6,407 nucleotides of DNA from Spirochaeta sp. UBA2779 (GTDB taxonomy: Bacteria; Spirochaetota; Spirochaetia; DSM-2461). The notes beneath the pieces were generated by a model. That model saw only the letters and a program-made list of their open reading frames with translations, did not search any database and was not told where the DNA came from. This document shows positions 1-5,777 of this stretch, piece by piece. Location of the stretch: NCBI GenBank assembly GCA_002352375.1, contig DEIH01000228.1:1-6407 (forward strand), written 5' to 3'. The translations under genes were made by a program, and so were the position numbers. Position 1 is the first letter of the stretch; the number at the start of each line of letters is the position of its first letter.

Positions 1-999
1 TGTATCCGGCACATTGATGACGATATTTGCGCAGGTGCCGGTATCCTCTATCTGAATCAGGTTATCAAAGGTGGTATCCCTGATATTGTCGATGGCCTCC
101 GTGGTGAAGAAAGCCTGATGGCTTGTAATAAGGACGTTTGGAAATGTCTGGAGGCGGACGAAGGTATCATCCTGTATCACTTCATCTGACAGATCTTCAA
201 AAAACAAGTCTCCCTCTTCCTCATATACATCCAGGCCGACATATCCGATGATGCCGGATTTAAGACCGTTAATCACCGATCCCGTATCAATAAGTGGTCC
301 TCGGCTCGTGTTGATGAGCATCACGCCCTTTTTCATACTCTTGATGGCGAAATCGTTAATCAGGTGATAGGTTTCATAGGTGAGGGGGCAGTGAAGAGAA
401 ATTATATCGCTATCTTTGTAAAGTTGTTCGAGTTCTACATAAGTAATGCCTTTGGTTTTTACCTCATCGGAGGGAAATTTATCATATGCAAGAATCTTTA
501 CACCCAGTCCTGATATGACATTCATGAATATTCTGCCGATCCTGCCGGTGCCGATAATTCCGATTGTTTTACCGTGCATATCGAATCCCATCAGCCCGTC
601 CAGGGAGAAGTTACCTTCCCTAACCCGTGCATGTGCCCGGTGATATTTGCGATTCAGGCTTAATATCAGTCCCAATGCATGCTCAGCAATGGCATAGGGT
701 GAATAGGCAGGAACCCTGCAGACGATAATCCCGTGCATCTCTGCGGACTTCAAATCGACATTGTTGAAACCGGCGCAACGCATGGCAATAATTCGAACAC
801 CGTGGTCGGCTAATATTCCGATTACAGTGTCATTTACATCATCGTTGACGAAAATACATATCGAGTCAAATCCATCTGCAAGTACGGCCGTCTCTGCATT
901 CAGTCTGGCTTCGAAAAATGTGATATCCAGAGATGGAGGTAAATTACTTGAAAAGGAATCTCTAACCCATTTTTTTGTACTGAAAACGGCGAGTTTCAA
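1..999 (-). CDS. ldhA: D-lactate dehydrogenase, LdhA type (3' end cut by window edge)
   Basis: NAD-dependent D-2-hydroxyacid dehydrogenase, expected to reduce pyruvate to D-lactate in the cytosol and so regenerate NAD+ during fermentation. The 333 visible residues follow E. coli LdhA almost end to end, including the blocks IFVNDD (49-54), RCAGFNNVDL (74-83), VPAY (96-99), NFSL (130-133) and DLFFED (264-269). The Rossmann loop GTGRIG is at 150-155 with the NAD-ribose Asp at 173. The catalytic triad is complete: Arg233 in NTSRG, Glu262 after DVYE, and His294 in SHQAF. The start is TTG, chosen because AGGAG lies 7 nt upstream and the protein then begins MKLAVFSTKK, as in LdhA proteins (MKLAVYSTK in E. 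coli). No stop codon is reached; E. coli LdhA is about 329 aa, so only a few residues should be missing. The gene has its own promoter candidate and lies 137 bp downstream of a rhodanese gene. The family call is secure; D-lactate specificity is inferred from similarity. Confidence 0.95.
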   Translation of the reverse strand, partial: MKLAVFSTKKWVRDSFSSNLPPSLDITFFEARLNAETAVLADGFDSICIFVNDDVNDTVIGILADHGVRIIAMRCAGFNNVDLKSAEMHGIIVCRVPAYSPYAIAEHALGLILSLNRKYHRAHARVREGNFSLDGLMGFDMHGKTIGIIGTGRIGRIFMNVISGLGVKILAYDKFPSDEVKTKGITYVELEQLYKDSDIISLHCPLTYETYHLINDFAIKSMKKGVMLINTSRGPLIDTGSVINGLKSGIIGYVGLDVYEEEGDLFFEDLSDEVIQDDTFVRLQTFPNVLITSHQAFFTTEAIDNIRDTTFDNLIQIEDTGTCANIVINVPDT

Positions 1000-1006
1000 A
1001 TCTGAG

Positions 1007-1011
1007 CTCCT
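1007..1011 (-). promoter_or_regulatory. Ribosome binding site deciding the TTG start of ldhA
   Basis: AGGAG reads on the minus strand and is separated by 7 nt from the TTG codon at 997-999. No ATG in frame nearby gives a protein beginning with the conserved MKLAVFST sequence, so this site supports the TTG start. Confidence 0.75.
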
Positions 1012-1050
1012 GATTCTTATATACTACTAAAATACTAGCAATTAAATAAT

Positions 1051-1079
1051 AACCTACGCTATAAAGTCGGTTAGGTCAA
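1051..1079 (-). promoter_or_regulatory. Candidate sigma70-type promoter of ldhA
   Basis: On the minus strand TTGACC (1074-1079) is followed after exactly 17 bp by TAGGTT (1051-1056). This would place transcription start about 45 nt before the TTG codon. The -35 box is strong and the -10 box is only moderate. The spacer and -10 box carry an inverted repeat, TAACC at 1050-1054 and GGTTA at 1069-1073, which could be an operator. Promoter assignment is by eye only. Confidence 0.45.
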
Positions 1080-1136
1080 TAAAAAAGAGTGGCCCAAAGT
1101 TGGCATTATTTTACTTTAACAATCACGTCAGAGTTG

Positions 1137-1511
1137 TCAAAGAGCTTCCCTCATGCTCAGCACAGGATACCCGGTACTTTCCCATTCATTAAAACCATCC
1201 AGTAATGAGTAGGCGCTGTATCCCAGTGTCCTGAAAATACCTGTAACCTGACCGGAGGACTGGCCGACATAACAGACAACGACAATGTCCCGGTTTTCAG
1301 AGAGCCTCCCCGAATCAATCAATTCGCCAACATCCTCCCATTCCCGGTGAATTGAACCGTCTATCTTTGAAGCCTCCCAATCAGGTTTTTTACGGATATC
1401 GAGTATAAGGGGCGGCTTTTCACTATTAAGCCGATTACTCAAGGTTTTACAGCTGATAAGCCCGTAACTGTCCCCGGGCAGGGAATTAAAAATATCCTGG
1501 ACAGATTTCAT
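1137..1511 (-). CDS. Single-domain rhodanese-like protein
   Basis: Small cytosolic protein of 124 aa made of one rhodanese fold, a family that carries sulfur as a persulfide on an active-site cysteine. The visible marks are LDIR (37-40) at the end of the first core strand, the strand VVVC ending at the predicted catalytic Cys80, the loop CYVGQSSG (80-87), and a closing GFNEW (106-110) before the C-terminal strand. The six-residue loop is the size normally seen in sulfur transferases rather than in Cdc25-like phosphatases. The loop has Gln84 where many single-domain rhodaneses have Arg. No signal peptide is evident. The ATG start has only a poor ribosome binding site. The gene lies 91 bp downstream of the AgaI/NagB-like gene, perhaps cotranscribed. 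The neighbours do not reveal its sulfur acceptor. The fold is confident; the physiological role is unknown. Confidence 0.88.
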   Translation of the reverse strand: MKSVQDIFNSLPGDSYGLISCKTLSNRLNSEKPPLILDIRKKPDWEASKIDGSIHREWEDVGELIDSGRLSENRDIVVVCYVGQSSGQVTGIFRTLGYSAYSLLDGFNEWESTGYPVLSMREAL

Positions 1512-1602
1512 GTATTTACATTAAGTTATCCAAAGTTTAATCGCCAGCAAACAAAGAAATTTCATTTCAGGTTTAACCTCATTTTTTTATTGGAACTTGA
1601 AT

Positions 1603-2322
1603 TTATCGGGTGTCCAAACTTGAATCATCAACAATGCAGTTGACGTTATCATGTTCCCATAAAAAGCTGGCCGGCCATTCATCGGGATTGGCTTTCTCCA
1701 TAAAGGCATTGTAGGCATCAATTTTTCCGAAGCCGGTAATCAGAATCAGAATCTCTCTGGAATTAAGTATATCGGCAATGCCCAATGTCATTCCCCGGCT
1801 GACAGCAGCTCCTGTATCTTTTAACATCGGGTGGAGAGTTGAACTCTGGGCCAGTTCTACAACACGTGTATGGTCGTACTTTCCTGAACCGGGTTCGTTC
1901 AGCCCCAGATGCCCATTTCTACCAATTCCAAGGATACAGAGATCTATGGGTCCGTTCTTTTCAAGTAAGCCATTGATGCGCCGGCACTCAGATTCCGGAT
2001 TATCGGCAGCTGAATTAAAAAGTACCAGCCTGTCTTCTGAAATCAACCACGGCCTGCTTACATTCTGCCGAATGAAGCTGCTGCAGGTTGCCGGATGATC
2101 TGAAGGGATGCCATACCACTCATCCAGAGCCAGAAGCCGAATACCGCTGGTAATCTCCGGTTCTGCAGTAACTCTCCGCGTAATTTCTGCATACATGCCT
2201 TCAGGGCTTCCTCCGGTTGCAATGCATAAAAGTGCTTTCGGTTTTTGGCGTATCGACTCGATAAGAACCCTGGAACCCTTTATGCTCATGGACTGATAAT
2301 CTGCTGTATGGACAATTTTCAT
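1603..2322 (-). CDS. Glucosamine/galactosamine-6-phosphate deaminase-isomerase family protein, AgaI-like
   Basis: Member of the NagB/6-phosphogluconolactonase superfamily, 239 aa. The predicted role is deamination and isomerisation of an amino-sugar 6-phosphate to a ketose 6-phosphate plus ammonia in the cytosol. Visible motifs are the phosphate-binding loop ATGGSP (35-40), LDEW (66-69) with the base-type Asp67, and GIGRNGHLGLNEPG (132-145) with His138 and Glu143 in the positions of the E. coli NagB ring-opening histidine and glutamate. TGFGK (196-200) supplies the phosphate-site lysine. Asn136 replaces the Asp141 of NagB. The E. coli AgaI protein, as I recall it, also has Asn there and shares LCxLGxGxNGHLGLNEPG and ILNxRE. 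This favours an AgaI-like (galactosamine-6-phosphate) over a NagB activity, but the substrate is not proven. The ATG start has GGAG 11 nt upstream, a rather long spacing. No amino-sugar transport or deacetylase genes are in view. Confidence 0.88.
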   Translation of the reverse strand: MKIVHTADYQSMSIKGSRVLIESIRQKPKALLCIATGGSPEGMYAEITRRVTAEPEITSGIRLLALDEWYGIPSDHPATCSSFIRQNVSRPWLISEDRLVLFNSAADNPESECRRINGLLEKNGPIDLCILGIGRNGHLGLNEPGSGKYDHTRVVELAQSSTLHPMLKDTGAAVSRGMTLGIADILNSREILILITGFGKIDAYNAFMEKANPDEWPASFLWEHDNVNCIVDDSSLDTR

Positions 2323-2517
2323 AATTTGATAAACTCCAATTATTTAATTTCTCCAGTAGTGATATTCTTATCATACAGCTAAAGGAATTCAACGATTGGC
2401 GGCAGAGGTCAACAGAAATACTGATAACTGACTCCACCCGGACTTCAGAAAGTTGAAAGCGGTGGTATAATTTTCATTGTTGACCTCTTCGCCCGGCCTT
2501 AGAATCTGATATCTGAA
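2323..2517. other. Intergenic spacer between csoR and the AgaI-like gene
   Basis: This 195-bp stretch separates the copper operon from the amino-sugar gene and encodes no protein I can support. It holds an 11-bp perfect inverted repeat (listed separately), a plus-strand TGGTATAAT (2463-2471) that looks like an extended -10 box without a clear -35, and the GGAG site of the downstream gene at 2334-2337. On the minus strand the only promoter-like combination for the downstream gene is a poor TTGAAT with a 15-17 bp spacing to AT-rich DNA. No convincing intrinsic terminator follows csoR. Confidence 0.5.
2404..2488. repeat. 11-bp perfect inverted repeat with 63-bp centre
   Basis: AGAGGTCAACA at 2404-2414 is the exact reverse complement of TGTTGACCTCT at 2478-2488. 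The match ends after 11 bp on both sides. The two arms lie wholly within the csoR to AgaI-like spacer and enclose the plus-strand TATAAT at 2466-2471. They could be paired operator half-sites, the base of a long RNA stem, or the ends of a very short mobile-element remnant. The sequence alone does not decide. No target-site duplication was seen next to the arms. Confidence 0.55.
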
Positions 2518-2784
2518 CTATTTACCTGAATAGCGGCTGATAAGATCGAAAATCTCATCAACTTTCTCTTTTCCTCCGCCATTTTCAATCGCATCACTAA
2601 CGCAGGTATCAATATGCCGATGAAGAACCAGGTTGTTGGCTTTGGTTAAGAGGGAAGGGATGGCCAATAGCTGTTTGCAGATGTCGACGCAGTAGCGGTC
2701 GTCCTCAAGCATTTTTATAGCCGATTCAATCTGTCCCCGGGCAGTTTTCATAAGATTGAGTGCTTTTTTCTTCTCGTTATCCAC
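2518..2784 (-). CDS. csoR: CsoR-family copper-sensing repressor
   Basis: Small all-helical DNA-binding repressor of the CsoR/RcnR/FrmR family (DUF156), 88 aa, near the usual 85-105. CsoR proteins bind operator DNA when metal-free and release it on Cu(I) binding. The Cu(I) ligands of M. tuberculosis CsoR (Cys36, His61, Cys65) map at identical spacing to Cys32, His57 and Cys61. The outer-sphere residues Tyr35 and Glu81 map to Tyr31 and Glu77. This argues for copper rather than nickel, formaldehyde or persulfide sensing. Cys36 here is an additional cysteine four residues after Cys32. The start is GTG, preceded by GAGG with 6 nt spacing. It is the third gene after copA and copZ, 68 bp beyond the copZ stop, so it would be coexpressed with its targets and close a negative feedback loop through the palindrome at 5570-5588. 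Regulation is inferred from family knowledge and layout. Confidence 0.92.
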   Translation of the reverse strand: MDNEKKKALNLMKTARGQIESAIKMLEDDRYCVDICKQLLAIPSLLTKANNLVLHRHIDTCVSDAIENGGGKEKVDEIFDLISRYSGK

Positions 2785-2789
2785 GGGAT

Positions 2790-2795
2790 TCCTCT
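2790..2795 (-). promoter_or_regulatory. Ribosome binding site supporting the GTG start of csoR
   Basis: AGAGGA on the minus strand lies about 5 nt before the GTG at 2782-2784. The position supports GTG as the initiation codon, giving a protein of ordinary CsoR length with its N-terminal helix intact. No ATG upstream in frame is better placed. Confidence 0.65.
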
Positions 2796-2852
2796 TCTTC
2801 CTTTAAGAAACAGGCCAGAGCAATCAATTAAACTCCAACCTGACCCTTCTCA

Positions 2853-3065
2853 TCAGCTGATTTCAGCTGCCAATGTGTACCCGGCCTCGTCAACAGCACC
2901 TTTGAGAATGTTAAGGCTTACTTCCTTAGACAGCTCCAGTGCTGCAGTTCCGTTTTCATGACTGACATCTGCGGAATTCACACCGTCTACACCTTCTAAT
3001 GCCTTGGTGACTCTCATGGAACAATGGCCGCAGGTCATACCAGTTATCGAAAATGATTTCTTCAT
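2853..3065 (-). CDS. copZ: Copper chaperone, single HMA domain (CopZ)
   Basis: A 70-aa cytosolic protein made of one heavy-metal-associated (HMA) domain with the ferredoxin-like beta-alpha-beta-beta-alpha-beta pattern. The Cu(I)-binding motif GMTCGHC is at 9-15, with ligands Cys12 and Cys15. The usual C-terminal AGYTL, the counterpart of GY in other HMA domains, is at 61-65. By family knowledge it picks up Cu(I) in the cytosol and passes it to CopA and to the CsoR sensor. The start is ATG with GGGG 6 nt upstream. It follows the copA stop by only 26 bp, in the same direction, and that gap carries a hairpin. A dedicated copZ gene means the cell need not generate the chaperone by frameshifting inside copA, as E. 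coli does. A mercury-binding MerP-like function is possible by fold, but the copA/csoR context makes copper far more likely. Confidence 0.93.
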   Translation of the reverse strand: MKKSFSITGMTCGHCSMRVTKALEGVDGVNSADVSHENGTAALELSKEVSLNILKGAVDEAGYTLAAEIS

Positions 3066-3077
3066 ATTATACCCCTT

Positions 3078-3091
3078 TCGGCTTCTGCCGA
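3078..3091 (-). promoter_or_regulatory. Intercistronic hairpin between copA and copZ
   Basis: On the minus strand UCGGC-AGAA-GCCGA forms a perfect 5-bp stem with a four-base loop. It begins at the base right after the copA stop codon and ends just before AAGGGG, the copZ ribosome binding site. No T-run follows, so it is not an intrinsic terminator. It could protect an mRNA end, mark a processing site, or tune copZ translation relative to copA. The structure is clear in the sequence; the function is inference. Confidence 0.5.
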
Positions 3092-5545
3092 TTAATGATT
3101 TATTTTGATTTTCCGGAGCCTGAGTGCATTTGAGACAACAGATACCGAACTCATCGCCATGGCCGCAGCTGCAATCATGGGATTAAGCAGTGGACCACCG
3201 AAGGCGAACAGAATACCGGCAGCGATCGGGATGCCCAGGACGTTGTACCCGAAGGCCCAGAAGAGGTTCTGCTTTATGTTTCTGATGGTGGCCCGGCTCA
3301 GTTCAATAGTTGTTACAACATCTAGTAAGTTGCTTTTCATCAGCACAATATCTGCAGATTCCATGGCAACATCAGTACCTGAACCGATGGCGATTCCCAC
3401 ATCCGAGATGGCCAGGGCCGGAGCATCGTTGATACCGTCTCCCACCATGGCAATCAGATCGCCATTTGCCTGAAGCTTCCTCACCTCTTCTGCTTTATCT
3501 CCGGGTAATACCTCCGAGAGAACTACATCAATGCCTACCTGTTCTGCTATGGCTTCGGCTGTTTGTTTATTGTCCCCGGTTATCATGGCTGTTTTCACAC
3601 CCATATTGTGGAGAATGGTAATGGCCCTGCTGCTGTCTTCCTTCACGGTATCCGCTACAGCGACAATACCGGCTAGTTTTCCATTAATGGCAACAAACAT
3701 AGGTGTTTTTCCCTCATTTGCCAGCTTGTCGGAATCTTCCTGAAGAACCGATTCAATCTTTTCATTGTCTAAAAGGGCACGGTTACCCAGCAGAATACGC
3801 TGTCCGTCAATTTTTCCTTCAATTCCTTTTCCGGGTATGGCCTGGAAATCATCTATGGTTTTCAAAACCAGGTTTTTTTCGACGGCAGCGGTAACAATTG
3901 CCTCCCCCAGAGGGTGTTCTGAACTTTTTTCAGCAGAAGCAGCGAGTATGAGTAATTCGTTATCACCGAAACCTTCAGCTGTTACAAGGTCGGTCAGTAC
4001 CGGTTTTCCCTCTGTGATGGTTCCCGTTTTATCAAAGACAACAGTTTTCACTTTATGTGCTGTTTCCAGCGGGCGGCCGCCTTTTATCAGTACTCCGTAT
4101 TCCGCTCCCTTGCCGGTACCCACCATGATCGCCGTCGGTGTTGCCAACCCGAGAGCACAAGGGCAGGCGATAACAAGCACCGAAATAAATACTGTCATGG
4201 CGAATACCCAGGAAAGTCCTGCAAAAATCCATATCAACCCCGAGAGTATGGCGATGCTGATAACAATAGGAACAAAGTAACCGGAAATGATATCGGCCAT
4301 TCTGGAAATCGGAGCTTTGGACCCCTGAGCGTCTTCCACCAGTTTGATTATCTGGGCCAGAACAGTATCTTTCCCAACTTTGGTTGCTTTGAAACGAATA
4401 GCTCCGTTTTTATTAATGCTTGCTCCGATTACAAGGTCTCCAGTGGATTTGGCTACTGGAAGACTCTCTCCGGTGAGCATTGATTCGTCTATGCTTGTTT
4501 TACCGTAGATAACTTCGCCGTCAACTGGAATTTTTTCACCGGGTTTAACAATGATGATATCTCCCTCTTCCACCTCTTCGATGGGAATAATGGTTTCTTC
4601 ATCACCATCTACCACTGTTGCCGTTTTCGGCTGTAGTCCTGCAAGTTTCTTGATCGCTTCAGAGGTTTTCCCTTTGGTAACAGACTCGAGGTATTTTCCA
4701 AGGAGAATGAGAGTTACAATAACCCCTGCTGTTTCGAAATACAGATCTCCGGCAAAACTGACATCACCTGTTGATATACGATATATGGCAAACAGACCGT
4801 AGAGGACGGCTGCACTGGTTCCTATGGCAATAAGAGAATCCATATTCGGATGACCCCGGAACAGTGTCCTGAACCCGATACTGTAAAACTTATTTCCGGC
4901 AATAATTACCGGAATTGTGAGTGCCAGCTGAATCAGGCCGAAGGCCAGTGGATTGAACTCAGGATTCACAAACTTCGGTATGGGAAAGCCGAGCATATGT
5001 CCCATTGCCAGGTAGAGGAGGGGAATTGTGAATACGGCCGAAACGATGAATTTACGCCATATTGTCCGAACTGCAAGTTCCCGGCGGTCTCTATCTTCAT
5101 CAATATTCGATTCGGTTTGTATCTCCAGTGCTTCATAACCGGCTTTGCTGACACTTCCTTTGATTTGGGATATACGGGTTTGATTCGGATCGTAGCGGAC
5201 GAAGGCTTTTTCCGTAGCGTAGTTCACACTGGAAACTCCCACTCCGGGTAACTCCCCGATTGCTTTTTCTACGGTACCTGCGCAGCTGGTACAAGTCATA
5301 CCGCCGATGGGAATGGATATCTCACGAAAGTTTACAGGCTCGCTTGCAGAGTAACCTGTATCCTCTATGGTCTTGATAATATCGGGTATATTCGTCATTT
5401 CAGAATCATAAGTTACGCTCAGTTTTTCCACAGCGAGATTGACATTTGCCAGCTCAACGCCGGGAATTTTCGAGACACTTTTTTCGATTGCATTGGCGCA
5501 TGAAGAACAGGTCATCCCTTGAATTGATAACTGTTGTATATGCAT
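3092..5545 (-). CDS. copA: Cu(I)-exporting P1B-1-type ATPase CopA
   Basis: Inner-membrane copper-efflux pump of 817 aa that couples ATP hydrolysis to Cu(I) export. Two N-terminal HMA domains carry MTCSSC (11-16) and MTCTSC (83-88). About eight membrane segments follow: an MA/MB pair near 165-185 and 201-219, then helices near 236-258, 268-288, 420-441, 447-470, 759-780 and 785-806. The actuator TGE is at 358-360, the metal-site CPC at 461-463, the phosphorylated Asp505 is in DKTGT, HP (544-545) marks the nucleotide domain, and GDGIND is at 702-707. The Cu(I) signature continues with Tyr767-Asn768 and Met796/Ser800. All catalytic and transport residues are present and the length matches other two-HMA CopA proteins. 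GGAGG lies 5 nt before the ATG. It is the first gene of copA-copZ-csoR, behind a strong promoter and a CsoR-like operator. A Cu(II)- or Zn/Cd-specific pump is unlikely given CPC with YN and MxxSS. Confidence 0.97.
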   Translation of the reverse strand: MHIQQLSIQGMTCSSCANAIEKSVSKIPGVELANVNLAVEKLSVTYDSEMTNIPDIIKTIEDTGYSASEPVNFREISIPIGGMTCTSCAGTVEKAIGELPGVGVSSVNYATEKAFVRYDPNQTRISQIKGSVSKAGYEALEIQTESNIDEDRDRRELAVRTIWRKFIVSAVFTIPLLYLAMGHMLGFPIPKFVNPEFNPLAFGLIQLALTIPVIIAGNKFYSIGFRTLFRGHPNMDSLIAIGTSAAVLYGLFAIYRISTGDVSFAGDLYFETAGVIVTLILLGKYLESVTKGKTSEAIKKLAGLQPKTATVVDGDEETIIPIEEVEEGDIIIVKPGEKIPVDGEVIYGKTSIDESMLTGESLPVAKSTGDLVIGASINKNGAIRFKATKVGKDTVLAQIIKLVEDAQGSKAPISRMADIISGYFVPIVISIAILSGLIWIFAGLSWVFAMTVFISVLVIACPCALGLATPTAIMVGTGKGAEYGVLIKGGRPLETAHKVKTVVFDKTGTITEGKPVLTDLVTAEGFGDNELLILAASAEKSSEHPLGEAIVTAAVEKNLVLKTIDDFQAIPGKGIEGKIDGQRILLGNRALLDNEKIESVLQEDSDKLANEGKTPMFVAINGKLAGIVAVADTVKEDSSRAITILHNMGVKTAMITGDNKQTAEAIAEQVGIDVVLSEVLPGDKAEEVRKLQANGDLIAMVGDGINDAPALAISDVGIAIGSGTDVAMESADIVLMKSNLLDVVTTIELSRATIRNIKQNLFWAFGYNVLGIPIAAGILFAFGGPLLNPMIAAAAMAMSSVSVVSNALRLRKIKINH

Positions 5546-5550
5546 AAGGC

Positions 5551-5555
5551 CCTCC
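5551..5555 (-). promoter_or_regulatory. Strong ribosome binding site of copA
   Basis: GGAGG on the minus strand lies 5 nt before the ATG at 5543-5545. It is the best Shine-Dalgarno sequence in the window. It fixes the copA start so that the first HMA domain is complete. Confidence 0.8.
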
Positions 5556-5569
5556 TCTTATTAATTCCT

Positions 5570-5588
5570 ACCCCACCAGGGGTGGGGT
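5570..5588. promoter_or_regulatory. CsoR-type operator palindrome of the cop operon
   Basis: The minus strand reads ACCCCACC-CCT-GGTGGGGT: perfect 8-bp arms around a 3-bp centre. GC-rich palindromes with C-tract/G-tract arms flanked by T/A are the known target form for CsoR repressors; M. tuberculosis CsoR binds a similar ACCCC/GGGGT site. Its near edge is 6 bp from the -10 box, so it covers the expected transcription start and bound repressor would block initiation. The csoR gene in the same operon supplies the likely ligand. An RNA hairpin near the mRNA 5' end is an additional possibility. Confidence 0.8.
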
Positions 5589-5594
5589 TCTCGA

Positions 5595-5623
5595 AATATA
5601 AGTAATTAGATAATGTATGTCAA
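5595..5623 (-). promoter_or_regulatory. Sigma70-type promoter of copA-copZ-csoR
   Basis: On the minus strand TTGACA (5618-5623) matches the -35 consensus exactly and is followed by a 17-bp spacer and TATATT (5595-5600), a five-of-six -10 box. The predicted start lies at about 5587-5590, in or beside the operator palindrome, giving a leader of roughly 40-45 nt before the copA ATG. Such a strong core promoter fits an operon controlled by repression. It is unlike MerR/CueR-activated copper promoters, which have a stretched 19-20 bp spacer. Confidence 0.85.
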
Positions 5624-5777
5624 TATAACTAGGGGGACAAGTATAATGCCTGGCAGCGGGCCGGTGGTTCAAAAAATAGCAAACCGGAAAATCAATAACC
5701 TTTTTTGCTTGCCGCGTATCACAGAGGCTACTTTTATAAGTTTATTATTTTCTACTGCCATCACTGATGCTGAATGG

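Noticed and set aside
446..1030. Plus-strand open frames opposite ldhA
   Set aside because: Antisense shadows of an intact, strongly conserved dehydrogenase; no coding or initiation signals of their own.
1081..1105. Possible intrinsic terminator after the rhodanese gene
   Set aside because: A T-rich tract exists on the minus strand, but the preceding stem is only GCC/GGC with a bulge, too weak to call.
1569..1579. Palindrome AGGTTTAACCT between the AgaI-like and rhodanese genes
   Set aside because: Only five base pairs around one central base in AT-rich DNA; expected by chance and not near a convincing promoter.
2201..2437. Minus-strand 78-codon frame overlapping the start of the AgaI-like gene
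   Set aside because: It overlaps a conserved coding start by more than 100 bp in another frame, and its upstream half is the AT-rich spacer. The translation resembles nothing.
3066..3071. Perfect TATAAT directly before the copZ ATG
   Set aside because: A start from this box would fall inside the copZ coding region and no adequate -35 sits 16-18 bp upstream. It is more likely the AT-rich spacer of the ribosome binding site.
3105..5251. Several plus-strand open frames of 60-171 codons opposite copA
   Set aside because: They lie wholly antisense to a complete CopA with all motifs, have no ribosome binding sites worth noting, and their translations show no recognisable domain.
5671..5709. AGCAAA/TTTGCT stem followed by T6 on the minus strand, possible terminator
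   Set aside because: Six AT-rich base pairs with a 20-nt loop is poor as a terminator and no intact gene ends just before it.
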